Assembly: GCA_902533625.1 (NCBI GenBank)
Contig: CACAMI010000001.1
Location: 62,001-126,000, forward strand
DNA: 64,000 nucleotides
Source of the DNA: an uncultured Alphaproteobacteria bacterium
Lineage (GTDB): Bacteria; Pseudomonadota; Alphaproteobacteria; Rhodobacterales; Rhodobacteraceae
Direction of reading: 5' to 3'
Part shown: piece by piece, positions 1 to 9,360 of the stretch
How the letters are laid out: every line of letters begins with the position of its first letter
Position numbering within the stretch: the first letter of the stretch is position 1
Translations under genes and position numbers: made by a program
Notes under the pieces: model-generated
What the model saw: only the letters and a program-made list of their open reading frames with translations
Database searches by the model: none
Told to the model about the DNA's origin: nothing

Positions 1-59
1 ACTATATGGAGGAGAGCAATAAAATAAACTATATTTTTAAGAAGCCAAATCATTTAAAT

Positions 60-85
60 GTGGGCCCCACCTTAGTGGAACCCAC
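60..85 (-). terminator. Stem-loop after the BMP operon
   Basis: GTGGG (60-64) pairs with CCCAC (81-85) and CCAC (67-70) pairs with GTGG (75-78) around a CTTA loop, with a symmetric 2x2 internal loop. It lies 10 bp beyond the stop codon of the last gene in the minus-strand purine operon. The run following it on the minus strand is AT-rich but not a clean T tract, so it may be a weak intrinsic terminator or a 3'-end stabilising hairpin. Bases 1-59 hold nothing else I can support. Confidence 0.5.
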
Positions 86-95
86 TTCTGAAAGT

Positions 96-1166
96 TTATT
101 GAGGAATATCTCCTTCTATGCCTTCAACATAAAAATTCATTCCCAAAAGCGTTCCATCGTCAGCTGTTTCACCTTCTGCCAACCAAGCACTACCATCCTG
201 CCTGTTTATTGGTCCAGTGAAAGAATGGGTTCTTCCTCCTGCAATTGCAACAGCAAGGTTCATTGCTTCTGCTCGAACATCCATTGGAATTTTTTCATGA
301 AAGCCACCGAGCGCAGCCATTCCAGGGGCTAATCCGTCCCAGGTATCAGTACTCTCCCATGTGCCGTCAAGTGCAGCTTGAACTCTAGCTATGTAGTATG
401 GATCCCAGTCGTCGATTATTGAGCCCAGTCTAGCGTTTGGTCCAAATTGTAACATGTCTGAGGCTTGTCCAAATGCAAACACCCCTCTCTCTTCAGCAAC
501 TGTAAGTGGCGAAGGGCTATCAGTATGCGCCATCAACACGTCAGCACCTTGGTCTATTAATGCGTTAGCAGCATCTGCCTCTTTAGCAGGATCAAACCAA
601 GTGAAAACCCAGACTATTTTGAATTTCACATTTGGATTAGCAGCTTTGGCTGCCAAATAAGCCGCATTTATTCCACGTACTACTTCAGGTATTGGGAAAG
701 AGGCTATATAGCCCACAACATTAGACTTAGTCATTTTTCCAGCTATGTGCCCTATAACACTTCTACCTTCATAAAATCTTGCAGAATATGTTGACACGTT
801 ATCGGCTCTTTTATAACCAGTTGCATGCTCAAATTTCACATTTGGAAATTTTGCAGCAACATTCATCACTGGATCCATGTAGCCAAAGGATGTTGCAAAT
901 ATCATATCATGTCCAGAAAGTGCCATTTGTGTCATAACTCTTTCTGCATCAGCGCCTTCTGGGACATTCTCGGCAAAAGTAGTTTCTACTCTATCGCCAA
1001 ATGCTTTCTCCACAGCTTTCCTACCTTGGTCGTGTTGGTAGGTCCAACCAAAGTCGCCCGGTGGTCCCACGTATACGAATCCAACTTTAAGATCAGCAGC
1101 AAACACTCCTGAACCTAATAATAGAATCCCTGATAAAGTGAGAAAAAAGTTGATTATTTTTTTCAT
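96..1166 (-). CDS. BMP-family ABC transporter substrate-binding protein (purine/nucleoside type)
   Basis: This is a periplasmic binding protein of the Bmp/Med (PnrA-like) family, which captures purine nucleosides or related compounds for an ABC importer. The first 23 residues form a signal peptide ending in GVFA, with no lipobox cysteine, so it should be a soluble periplasmic protein. Family landmarks are VGFVYVGPPGDFGWTYQHDQ near the mature N-terminus, GYIASFPIPEVVRGINA in the middle and a long C-terminal lobe; 356 residues is normal. A strong AAGGAGG site precedes the ATG. It is the last gene of a block containing two permeases, an ATPase and xanthine dehydrogenase, so xanthine, hypoxanthine or a nucleoside is the likely ligand. 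The ligand is inferred from context only. Confidence 0.9.
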   Translation of the reverse strand: MKKIINFFLTLSGILLLGSGVFAADLKVGFVYVGPPGDFGWTYQHDQGRKAVEKAFGDRVETTFAENVPEGADAERVMTQMALSGHDMIFATSFGYMDPVMNVAAKFPNVKFEHATGYKRADNVSTYSARFYEGRSVIGHIAGKMTKSNVVGYIASFPIPEVVRGINAAYLAAKAANPNVKFKIVWVFTWFDPAKEADAANALIDQGADVLMAHTDSPSPLTVAEERGVFAFGQASDMLQFGPNARLGSIIDDWDPYYIARVQAALDGTWESTDTWDGLAPGMAALGGFHEKIPMDVRAEAMNLAVAIAGGRTHSFTGPINRQDGSAWLAEGETADDGTLLGMNFYVEGIEGDIPQ

Positions 1167-1186
1167 AAGTCCTCCTTGTTTTGTTG

Positions 1187-2119
1187 TTATTGTGCTTCCA
1201 TAAACACCTTGCCTAGAGATCCTGGTGTTGACGATCCTCCCTGTTTCTTACTGGAAGAAATAATTACAAGCGCAATTATTGTCACAATATACGGTGTCAT
1301 TGACAATAGTGCTACACTTAATTCTATTCCTATTGCCTGAAGATTTAATTGTAATATTGTAAACCCTCCAAATATATATGCACCAACGAATAACCTTAGT
1401 GGCTTCCAACTAGAAAAAACTACTAAAGCAAGAGCAATCCAGCCAGCACCGGCTGTCATTCCTTCAGTCCATTGAGGTACTCGAACCAGTGATAGATATC
1501 CTCCTGCCAATCCAGCAAAGCAACCACCAATAAATATTGTCAAAATTCGAGTTTTTATAACATTGTAACCTAGTGCATGTGCTGAGTCTTGATTTTCTCC
1601 AATAGCCTTAATAATTAAACCAAACCGAGTTGCACGGAAAAAGTACCATACCAAACACACACTTATAATTGAGAAATAAACTACAAAATCATGCTGAAAT
1701 AATATTTTTCCCAATATAGGTATCTCTGAAAAAAAAGGTATGTCTGGTGTAGAAAGGTAGGGAGGCTTAATGCCTGTGTATGAATGCCCAAGAAGTGAAG
1801 CTAGTCCCAATCCAAACATGGTAAGGGCTAAACCTGATGCCACCTGATTTGCTCTTAAGACTTGAGTTACGATTCCAAAAACTATCGATAAAAATCCTCC
1901 ACCTAATGCCGCACCTATGAGACCAAGTAAAGGTGAATTTAGCTCCACGCAAACAATGAATCCGCTTATTGCACCAATAATCATCATACCTTCAACTCCA
2001 AGGTTAAGCACCCCAGATTTCTCAACAATCAACTCACCAGTCGCGGCCAGCAAAATTGGTGTTGAGGCAACGATAAGGCTGGCTATCAAAATAACTGGAT
2101 CTATTGAAGAGAAGTCCAT
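1187..2119 (-). CDS. ABC transporter permease, BMP/nucleoside type (second subunit)
   Basis: Inner-membrane permease of the branched-chain/nucleoside-type ABC importer superfamily, the shorter of the pair in this operon. The family hallmark GVLNLGVEGMMIIGA lies near residues 36-50, and most of the 310 residues form hydrophobic helices, about eight to nine segments. The second half contains ENQDSAHALGYNV, the cytoplasmic coupling-helix region. It lies 4 bp after the other permease and 20 bp before the binding protein, so all are cotranscribed. It should form a heterodimeric channel with the adjacent permease. Confidence 0.9.
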   Translation of the reverse strand: MDFSSIDPVILIASLIVASTPILLAATGELIVEKSGVLNLGVEGMMIIGAISGFIVCVELNSPLLGLIGAALGGGFLSIVFGIVTQVLRANQVASGLALTMFGLGLASLLGHSYTGIKPPYLSTPDIPFFSEIPILGKILFQHDFVVYFSIISVCLVWYFFRATRFGLIIKAIGENQDSAHALGYNVIKTRILTIFIGGCFAGLAGGYLSLVRVPQWTEGMTAGAGWIALALVVFSSWKPLRLFVGAYIFGGFTILQLNLQAIGIELSVALLSMTPYIVTIIALVIISSSKKQGGSSTPGSLGKVFMEAQ

Positions 2120-2123
2120 GTAC

Positions 2124-3200
2124 CTAAAACCTCGCTAATTTAATTTTGTAATTTACCAGAAGATCCATAGATAAAAGAAAAAATAGTAACATGCCTTGGA
2201 AAACTTGAATAGCGGCTGCCGGCAAATTCAGCATAAATTGGGTTAGTTCTCCCCCAACGTAAGTAAGTGCCATTAGCATGCCAGAAAAAAGAATCCCAAT
2301 AGGATTTAAACGACCCAAAAAGGCAACGATAATGGCCGTAAACCCGTATCCAACATTAAAATCAATAGTTATTTGGCCTGCTGGACCTGTTAACTCAAAC
2401 ATTCCAGCCAAGCCCGCTAATCCGCCGCTTAACGCAAGACAAAGGATTACCAACAATCTAGGATTAACACCAGAAAGGCGTGCAGCTTTTGGTGACATAC
2501 CAGAAAGTGATACCTGAAAACCAAACTTGTGCTTGTACAATAGTATATAAAAGAAAATTACGGAAACAAAAGCAGTGGCTACACCCCAGTGAATTCCAGA
2601 ACCAGAAATAATTTCCAAATTTGCAGCAGATGGATACTGGCTCAAATTTCTTGAACCTGGAAAGCCTGCACCTTCAGGGTTTCGAAGAAAACCAATGGAG
2701 GCGGCCGCAAGAACTTGTTCTGCCACGTATACAAGCATCAGAGAAACTAGGATCTCATTGGTATTGAAATAGGTTCGCAGTAACGCAGGTATAGAAGCCC
2801 AAAAAACACCTCCGATAACACCAAAAAAAATCATTAAAGGAAACAGTAATACACTTTCTTGGGGGTAAAAAGCTAGACCCAAGGCACCACTAAAAATAGC
2901 CCCCATTATAAACTGCCCTTCAGCACCAATATTCCAAATATTGGCTCTAAAGCCAAATGATAAACCAATTGCAATTAATATTAGAGGTGCAGCTTTAACC
3001 AATATTTGAGGCCTTGCATAATCTGCAAAAGTTTCATTCATAAGCGGATCCCAAAAAATCATACGTATGGTTTCAAAAGGATCTTTGCCGAGAATCCAAA
3101 ATAATATTCCACCAAAAATCATTGTTAAACCCACAGCTAAAATAGGAATGATGGCCGATATTATGGGGCTTTTTTTTGTTCTCGGAACAAGTTTAATCAT
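2124..3200 (-). CDS. ABC transporter permease, BMP/nucleoside type (first subunit)
   Basis: The longer inner-membrane permease of the same importer, 358 residues with about ten hydrophobic segments. The hallmark GAEGQFIMGAI corresponds to the conserved EG motif of nucleoside-type permeases, and SGMSPKAARLSGVNPR looks like the cytoplasmic coupling loop. Its start overlaps the end of the ATPase gene by 8 bp, indicating translational coupling. Pairing of a long and a short permease downstream of a two-domain ATPase is the standard layout of this family. Confidence 0.9.
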   Translation of the reverse strand: MIKLVPRTKKSPIISAIIPILAVGLTMIFGGILFWILGKDPFETIRMIFWDPLMNETFADYARPQILVKAAPLILIAIGLSFGFRANIWNIGAEGQFIMGAIFSGALGLAFYPQESVLLFPLMIFFGVIGGVFWASIPALLRTYFNTNEILVSLMLVYVAEQVLAAASIGFLRNPEGAGFPGSRNLSQYPSAANLEIISGSGIHWGVATAFVSVIFFYILLYKHKFGFQVSLSGMSPKAARLSGVNPRLLVILCLALSGGLAGLAGMFELTGPAGQITIDFNVGYGFTAIIVAFLGRLNPIGILFSGMLMALTYVGGELTQFMLNLPAAAIQVFQGMLLFFLLSMDLLVNYKIKLARF

Positions 3201-4737
3201 AAGACATTGCCCCAGACATCATTTGACCAATGTCTCTGATTTTCAAGCTACTCATTGGTTTTGGGTCAGATATTCGACCACCAACTAAAGCGGTAAAACT
3301 ATCACTGACCTCAATTAATTCATCTAGATCTTGGCTAATTATTACTACTGCCGTACCAGATTCTGCAAGATCAATTATGGCTTGCCTAATAAATGCTGCT
3401 GCAGAAGCATCAACCCCCCATGTAGGTTGATTTATGATGAGAAGTTTCGGATTCTGAAGTAATTCCCTTCCTATGACAAACTTTTGTAAATTGCCACCTG
3501 ATAGAGATGAGGCAACAGAGGAAGTACTATCAGTTTTAACATCAAATTTATTAATTATTTCCCTTGTTAATTCCTCGGAAAAATTTTTCTGAATAATACC
3601 ATATTTCGTTAGCTTAGCCGTCTTAGAACAAGTTATTAGAACATTTTCTGATAACTTCATACCAGGACAAGCTGCGTGACCAAGCCTCTCTTCAGGTGCA
3701 GAGAAAATACCAAGAGCCCTACGACCTTCGGCATTAAGCAAACTTATGTCGGAACCTTTGAAAAAAATTTTTCCTTTTCTAGGAGACAGCTCCCCGCTCA
3801 AGGCTGTCATCAACTCATCTTGGCCATTTCCAGAAACACCCCCAACACCTAAAATTTCACCGCCCTTGACTTCAAGGTTCAAATTTTTAATCGAGGTTCC
3901 ATAAGGATCTTCAGAATCTTGGTATAAATTTTCTAATTTAAGAACTATATCTTCAAATTTCCTATTAAGTCGCACAGTAGGTTTTATAGAACTTCCAACC
4001 ATTAACTCTGCAAGTTCGGGAGCAGAAAAGTCATTAGTGTTACAAGTGTCAACCACTTTGCCGCCTCTAAGAACGGTAGCTCTTTTACAGAGATCTTTTA
4101 CTTCAGCTAGTTTATGAGAAATATAGAGAATTGACGTTCCCTCCGATGCCAGTTTTTTTAACGTATAAAATAACTGTTCTACCTCTAAAGGATTTAACAC
4201 GGAAGTTGGTTCATCCATAATTAAGAGTTTTGGATTCTGAAGTAAGCATCTAACAATTTCAATTCTCTGTTGTTGTCCAACGGAGAGATTGCCCACTATA
4301 TCTTCAGGGTTGAGGGGAAGGCCATAATTTTTTGAAAGACTTATGATACGAGATTTTAGGCTTGCTGCTTCAAAATGTTCATCTAATCCGATTGCTATGT
4401 TTTCAAAAACACTTAGGGCATTAAATAATGAGAAATGCTGAAAAACCATCCCAATGCCATTTTTCCGAGCATCTCTAGGGTTTTTCGGTTGAAATATTTG
4501 ACCTGAGAGTTTCATTTCTCCGCTATCTGGAGCAATTAAACCATAGATAATTTTGACTAAAGTGGATTTGCCAGCCCCATTTTCTCCTAATAGAGCGTGT
4601 ATTTCGCCACTATTTAAACTAAGTTTAATGTTTGAGTTTGCAAGCGTATTTGAGAAAGATTTTGTAATACCATTAACAGAAATCAACGGAGAGGAAGGTG
4701 TAGATCGTGAATCGGTTAAAGGTCTGGTAGATGACAT
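3193..4737 (-). CDS. ABC transporter ATP-binding protein with two nucleotide-binding domains
   Basis: Cytoplasmic motor of the BMP-type importer. Two ATPase domains lie in one 514-residue chain. The first has Walker A GENGAGKST, signature LSVGQQQRIEI and Walker B LLIMDEPTS. The second has a degenerate Walker A GVSGNGQDEL, signature LSGGNLQKF and LLIINQPTWGVD in place of a normal Walker B DEP. A degenerate second site is usual in RbsA/YufO-like ATPases, so it is probably functional rather than decaying. It starts 31 bp after xdhC, in the same direction. Confidence 0.92.
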   Translation of the reverse strand: MSSTRPLTDSRSTPSSPLISVNGITKSFSNTLANSNIKLSLNSGEIHALLGENGAGKSTLVKIIYGLIAPDSGEMKLSGQIFQPKNPRDARKNGIGMVFQHFSLFNALSVFENIAIGLDEHFEAASLKSRIISLSKNYGLPLNPEDIVGNLSVGQQQRIEIVRCLLQNPKLLIMDEPTSVLNPLEVEQLFYTLKKLASEGTSILYISHKLAEVKDLCKRATVLRGGKVVDTCNTNDFSAPELAELMVGSSIKPTVRLNRKFEDIVLKLENLYQDSEDPYGTSIKNLNLEVKGGEILGVGGVSGNGQDELMTALSGELSPRKGKIFFKGSDISLLNAEGRRALGIFSAPEERLGHAACPGMKLSENVLITCSKTAKLTKYGIIQKNFSEELTREIINKFDVKTDSTSSVASSLSGGNLQKFVIGRELLQNPKLLIINQPTWGVDASAAAFIRQAIIDLAESGTAVVIISQDLDELIEVSDSFTALVGGRISDPKPMSSLKIRDIGQMMSGAMSYD

Positions 4738-4768
4738 GTTTTATAATCTTTCATCACACAATTTTGTA

Positions 4769-5599
4769 TTAATCACTATCCAAAGACTCGAGTATATCAG
4801 AAATTGTCAAAGCAGCTATAACTTCTGGACTTTTTCTTCCAGAGAATTTAATTGGCCTACCGATAGGACATTTGACGAGATCAGCTGTATTATCACTGAT
4901 GTTTTTTCTTTTTAAATACTTCTGTAATGAAACTTTCTTTGATTTGGATCCTATCATACCGACATATCCTATTTTTTTTTGGCTCAAAATTTCTTCTATT
5001 AAAGAAAAATCTGTAGCATGACTATGTGTCATAACAAGGTATGCGCTATTCTCAGGTGAGGATTTTATGATCCTTTCAGGAATAGCGTCCACATTAAATT
5101 TAATTGTGTCAACATAATCTCTAAACTGATTTTGCAACCCCTTTACCAAGTCTAACCTACTATCTGTAACAGTTATTTTAAGGGGCAAATTTATCCCTAA
5201 TTTAATTACTGATTTACCTACATGACCTGCACCAAATAAATATAAATTTTTATATTTTGAGATTTCATTTTTTATTCGCTTTTCAATCATTTTCATTGTG
5301 CTTTTAGTAACAGTGGAAATTTGACAACTTACAACCCCTCCACAACATTGGTCAAATTTCGGATTTAAATTAGATTTGAAAGATAGCTTATCCACACTCT
5401 GATCCTCCATCATCTTTTTGGCCTCAGCTACCATAGAAAATTCAAGAACACCTCCTCCTATGGTATTAAGGCACTTTTGGGGAGAAACAAGCATCCAGGC
5501 ACCAACCTCTCTGGGACTTGAGCCCTTTACAGTGGTCAACTCAATCAAAGCAATGTCTTTCTCAGTTTTTATGAAGTGTTCAAATTCTTTTAGCATCAT
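4769..5599 (-). CDS. xdhC: Xanthine dehydrogenase accessory protein XdhC
   Basis: XdhC binds and sulfurates the molybdenum cofactor before its insertion into xanthine dehydrogenase. The N-terminal XdhC/CoxI domain shows VKGSSPREVGAWML, and the C-terminal Rossmann domain shows LYLFGAGHVGKSV, a dinucleotide-type glycine motif, then HSHATDF, GMIGSKSK and the closing CPIGRPIKFSGRKSPEVIAA. The ORF track begins at a TTG at 5620. I prefer the ATG at 5599 (or 5596), because MMLKEFEHF aligns with the usual family N-terminus. Either way it overlaps the end of xdhB, giving tight coupling with its client enzyme. Confidence 0.88.
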   Translation of the reverse strand: MMLKEFEHFIKTEKDIALIELTTVKGSSPREVGAWMLVSPQKCLNTIGGGVLEFSMVAEAKKMMEDQSVDKLSFKSNLNPKFDQCCGGVVSCQISTVTKSTMKMIEKRIKNEISKYKNLYLFGAGHVGKSVIKLGINLPLKITVTDSRLDLVKGLQNQFRDYVDTIKFNVDAIPERIIKSSPENSAYLVMTHSHATDFSLIEEILSQKKIGYVGMIGSKSKKVSLQKYLKRKNISDNTADLVKCPIGRPIKFSGRKSPEVIAALTISDILESLDSD

Positions 5600-7919
5600 T
5601 CTGACGTTTAAGTTTTTCAATTGTTAGCAAAAGATTTTCTGGGGTTGCTGGTGCGCTTAAATTTGGACAACGTGAGTAGTCTACAACACTACTTGCCGCC
5701 ATTGAAAGGGCTTCAAAAACAGAAATAGATAACATAAATGGGGGTTCACCAACTGCTTTAGATCGTTTCACTGTGGGTCTAGGGTTGGGGCTATTTTGTA
5801 GAAGTGAAATGTTTAAAGTTTCCGGGGTATCTGAAGCCAATGGGATTTTATATGTGGAAGGTGCATGGGTTTTTAACCTGCCACAGTCATCCCAAAAAAG
5901 TTCTTCCGACGTTAGCCAGCCAACACCTTGAATAAAGCCGCCTTCAATTTGTCCAATGTCTATAAACTCATTTAAGGTTTGGCCGACATCATGCAAAATA
6001 TCTGTGCGGTTCAAAATATATTCGCCTGTTAGTGTATCTAAAGAAACTTCTGAAACAGCAGCTCCATAAGAAAAATAATAAAAAGGTGCACCTTTACCTT
6101 TTGCCCTATCCCAGTAAATATTTGGTGTCTTATAGAATCCCAAAGCAGAGAGCTGAACTCTTTCTTTATAAGCTAAAGATACGAGTTCCGAGAATGAGAG
6201 TAATTTATTTCCTATTAAAACACCGCTATAGCCGAATGAAATAAACTCTTGTGGAACAGTAAAATGTTTTGAAGCAAATTTTATTAACCTATCTTTTAAA
6301 GTTAAGGCTGCCCTTTCGGCCGCTTTACCATTTAAATCTGATCCACTGGAGGCTGCTGTAGCCGATGTATTAGGTATTTTTGATGTTTCAGTTTGAGTTA
6401 TTTTAATATGTTCGAATGGAATACAAAAAACTTCAGAGACAATACTGGATACTTTTGTGTTAAGGCCTTGACCCATTTCTGTTCCCCCATGGTTAAGTAA
6501 GACAGAACCGTCATTGTAGATGTTTATTAGTGCACCAGCTTGATTATACCAAGTAGCTGTGAAAGAAATGCCAAACTTTACGGGAGTAAGTGAAATTCCC
6601 TTCTTAATTAATTTAGATTTCTTATTAAATGATATTATTTGTCTGCGTCTTTTTTTGTAGCCTGAGGTTTTCTCCAATTCAGATATAATTTTTCTCGAGA
6701 TATTATCTCTTATTTTTTGATGATAAGGGGTGATATTTTTTTTATCTATTCCGTAAAGGTTTATTTTTCTTACCTCCAGAGGATCTTTCGCTATTGAAAA
6801 TGCTATCTCCTCTATAACCCTTTCTCCAACTAGCATGCCTTGAGGTCCTCCAAATCCACGAAAAGCGGTATTGGAAACTGTATTAGTGAATAATGGCTCT
6901 GATTCTAAAAGAATATCAGGAATATAATAACAGTTATCAACGTGAAAAAGAGCCCTATCAGTTATTGGTCCAGATAAGTCAGCCGAATGACCACATTGTG
7001 CAGATAGAGTCGCTTTTAAGGCATTAATTTTACCATTTTCTTCAAAACCAACTTCATACTTTGCTAAAAAAGGATGCCTTTTGCCCGTAATTATCATGTC
7101 GTCATCTCTATCAGGCCTTATTTTTACAGTCCTTCCTAAGCGAATTGCTGCCACAGAGGCTAAGACTGCGAACAAATTAGATTGAGTTTCTTTTCCACCA
7201 AATCCTCCACCCATTCGTCTCACTGCCACCTCAACTGAGCTAGAGGGTAAATCCAAAGTTTTTGCGACCATATGCTGTACTTCAGAAGGATGTTGAGTAG
7301 ATGATAAAACACGAATTTCACCGCCTTCCTTTGGGATTGCTAAGGCAACATGGCCTTCCAAATAGAAATGATCTTGTCCTCCAATTTCTACCTCCCCAAC
7401 CAATTTTTTAGGTGATTTTTTAAATGCTTTTTCAAAGTTTCCACGCTTTAACCTTAGCGGTTCGGTAACAAATTTAAGATTTCCTATATCATTTTTTGCA
7501 GCCCTAATTGTTACTATTGGTTTAAGCTCCTCATACTTTATTTTTACCAGCTTTGATGCAGTTCTCGCAATCTCTCTAGTAGTTGCGACAATAAGAAAAA
7601 TGGGTTGGCCATAGTAGTTAACTTTTCGGTCAGAAAGAATTGGCTCGTCATTTTTCCCCGTGGGACTTATGTCATTACTACCAGGTAACTCTTTATAAGA
7701 AATAATATCTAGAACCCCAGGTGTTTTCATTGCTAAGGAAAAATCAATATCTAAAATATAGCCATGCGCAACTGAAGAGAATCCAATATATCCATGACAT
7801 GCATTCTTCTCTAAACTTATGTCATCAATATATAGAGCATCACCAGTCAGACATTTTTCTGAAGAGTCATGAATGATATTATTAGTCAAAATTGGTGCGC
7901 CCCACGAGTAATTTCCCAT
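5580..7919 (-). CDS. xdhB: Xanthine dehydrogenase, molybdopterin-binding large subunit
   Basis: Catalytic subunit that hydroxylates hypoxanthine to xanthine and xanthine to urate at the molybdenum centre. At 779 residues it matches bacterial XdhB. Visible motifs are the N-terminal TGDALYIDDI, cofactor loops RRMGGGFGGKE and AFRGFGGPQGM, EMGQGLNTK, and KAVGEPPFMLS near the C-terminus, whose Glu is the expected catalytic base. It overlaps xdhA by 38 bp and xdhC by about 20 bp, as expected for a stoichiometric alpha2beta2 enzyme with its chaperone. Aldehyde oxidase-like specificity cannot be wholly excluded, but xdhC and the purine-type transporter favour xanthine. Confidence 0.94.
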   Translation of the reverse strand: MGNYSWGAPILTNNIIHDSSEKCLTGDALYIDDISLEKNACHGYIGFSSVAHGYILDIDFSLAMKTPGVLDIISYKELPGSNDISPTGKNDEPILSDRKVNYYGQPIFLIVATTREIARTASKLVKIKYEELKPIVTIRAAKNDIGNLKFVTEPLRLKRGNFEKAFKKSPKKLVGEVEIGGQDHFYLEGHVALAIPKEGGEIRVLSSTQHPSEVQHMVAKTLDLPSSSVEVAVRRMGGGFGGKETQSNLFAVLASVAAIRLGRTVKIRPDRDDDMIITGKRHPFLAKYEVGFEENGKINALKATLSAQCGHSADLSGPITDRALFHVDNCYYIPDILLESEPLFTNTVSNTAFRGFGGPQGMLVGERVIEEIAFSIAKDPLEVRKINLYGIDKKNITPYHQKIRDNISRKIISELEKTSGYKKRRRQIISFNKKSKLIKKGISLTPVKFGISFTATWYNQAGALINIYNDGSVLLNHGGTEMGQGLNTKVSSIVSEVFCIPFEHIKITQTETSKIPNTSATAASSGSDLNGKAAERAALTLKDRLIKFASKHFTVPQEFISFGYSGVLIGNKLLSFSELVSLAYKERVQLSALGFYKTPNIYWDRAKGKGAPFYYFSYGAAVSEVSLDTLTGEYILNRTDILHDVGQTLNEFIDIGQIEGGFIQGVGWLTSEELFWDDCGRLKTHAPSTYKIPLASDTPETLNISLLQNSPNPRPTVKRSKAVGEPPFMLSISVFEALSMAASSVVDYSRCPNLSAPATPENLLLTIEKLKRQNDAKRI

Positions 7920-9360
7920 GTCTCATAAGCCCTCGACATGCTTTTGATTTTTGTAGAAAAACTTTTTTCAATAAATTTTTCGCTACTAAGACCCTATATT
8001 CTTGTGATGCACGTGCATCAGAAATAGGCTGAAAATCTTCCTCTATTTTTTTTGCGGAATCAGCAAATGAATCCTCAGTCCAAGGCTTTCCCAAAAGAAA
8101 ATTCTCCGTATGCTTTGCTCTTTTTGGCACCTCAGCCATACCTCCAAAAACTAAACGCGCTTCAATAATGTAACCTCTATTAATAATAAAATAGAATGAT
8201 GCGCACACACTAGATATGTCCTCATCGCGTCTCTTGGAAACTTTGTAATTTGAGAAAACTAGACCCTTTGTTGGTTTAGGTATCTTTACAGATAAAATAA
8301 ATTCGTTGTTCTTGAGATCTTTGACTTTATATTTAATGAAAAAATCTTCCATTTGTATATTTCTTATTTGTGATTCTGCATTAGAAATCTTAATCTCACT
8401 TTTTAGCGCGATCAGTGGAGGCAACATATCTCCTATAGGGGATGCATTTGCAATATTTCCACCAATTGTACCCATGTTTCTAATTTGCTCACCGCCTATC
8501 CTTTTCAAATACTCTGTCAATTCTGGGTAAAAAGGTTTTAATGATTCCAAAAGTTTTGTATAAGTTACAGAAGAGCCAACTGTGATAAAGTTTTTAGACA
8601 TTTTTATAATTTTTAATTCATCAACATGGCTGATAAAAACAGGGTTCTTGGGTCTTTGAAGCTCTTTATTTATCCAAAGACCTACGTCGGTGGCTCCAGA
8701 TATAATCGTGTTATTCTTATTTTTTCTAATGAAAGATTTAAAAGCTTTAAGATCCTTTGGAACGGAATAAGGAAAAGGTTCCTTCTCTCTAATTGCTATC
8801 AGCTTTTCTTTTATTTTTTTATTCGATATATAAAGCTCGTCTTTTATTCTTTTATATTTCTCAAAGACATTTTTTGCTGCATTAATAATTGGACCATACC
8901 CAGTACATCTACATAGATTGCCCTGCAAACTTTCTTCAACTTTTTTTCTATCTGTAAAGTCATTATTCAGGAAGAGATTGTAAATTGACATAACAATACC
9001 CGGTGTACAAAACCCACACTGAACCCCATTTGCATTTTTCATCTCTTCCTGAATTGGGTGAAGTAGCTCACCCTTTTTTGACAGGTGCTCTATTGAAACA
9101 AGATGACATGCATGAATAGAGGGTAAAAATCTTATGCATGAATTTATACTTTCATATTTTAGCCAGAAACCCGAGGGAGTTTTCTGTAAACTGCCCAGTA
9201 GCACAGTGCATGCACCGCAATCCCCTTCGCCACATCCCTCTTTTGTGCCGGTAAGTTCTTCATTAAGTCTTAGATAGTCTAATACAGAAATATATTCCTT
9301 TTCAGGTGCATAGTTAACATATTGGTTATTCAAATAGAATTTAATTGGCTGATTTTTCAT
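7882..9360 (-). CDS. xdhA: Xanthine dehydrogenase small subunit (2Fe-2S and FAD)
   Basis: Electron-transfer subunit that carries electrons from the molybdenum site to NAD through two 2Fe-2S clusters and FAD. The plant-ferredoxin-like domain (residues 1-90) contains CGEGDCGACTVLLG, and the second cluster domain (about 90-175) has CGFCTPGIVMS and NLCRCTGYGPI. The FAD domain follows, with ISGATDVGLW and IGGNIANASPIGDMLPPL, then a CO-dehydrogenase flavoprotein-type C-terminal domain. The ATG at 9360 lies inside the last codons of rdgB, a 20 bp overlap. This ties purine catabolism translationally to a nucleotide-sanitising gene. Confidence 0.94.
   Translation of the reverse strand: MKNQPIKFYLNNQYVNYAPEKEYISVLDYLRLNEELTGTKEGCGEGDCGACTVLLGSLQKTPSGFWLKYESINSCIRFLPSIHACHLVSIEHLSKKGELLHPIQEEMKNANGVQCGFCTPGIVMSIYNLFLNNDFTDRKKVEESLQGNLCRCTGYGPIINAAKNVFEKYKRIKDELYISNKKIKEKLIAIREKEPFPYSVPKDLKAFKSFIRKNKNNTIISGATDVGLWINKELQRPKNPVFISHVDELKIIKMSKNFITVGSSVTYTKLLESLKPFYPELTEYLKRIGGEQIRNMGTIGGNIANASPIGDMLPPLIALKSEIKISNAESQIRNIQMEDFFIKYKVKDLKNNEFILSVKIPKPTKGLVFSNYKVSKRRDEDISSVCASFYFIINRGYIIEARLVFGGMAEVPKRAKHTENFLLGKPWTEDSFADSAKKIEEDFQPISDARASQEYRVLVAKNLLKKVFLQKSKACRGLMRHGKLLVGRTNFD

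Noticed and set aside
6-332. 108-residue plus-strand ORF at the left edge
   Set aside because: It overlaps the binding-protein gene in antisense and lacks protein-like composition or motifs.
3193-4737. Second ATPase domain looked decayed (NQP instead of DEP)
   Set aside because: The degenerate second site is a normal feature of this two-domain ATPase family.
5388-5396. Perfect DnaA box TTATCCACA inside xdhC
   Set aside because: It is single and lies in coding sequence; one isolated box in 64 kb is not far from chance.
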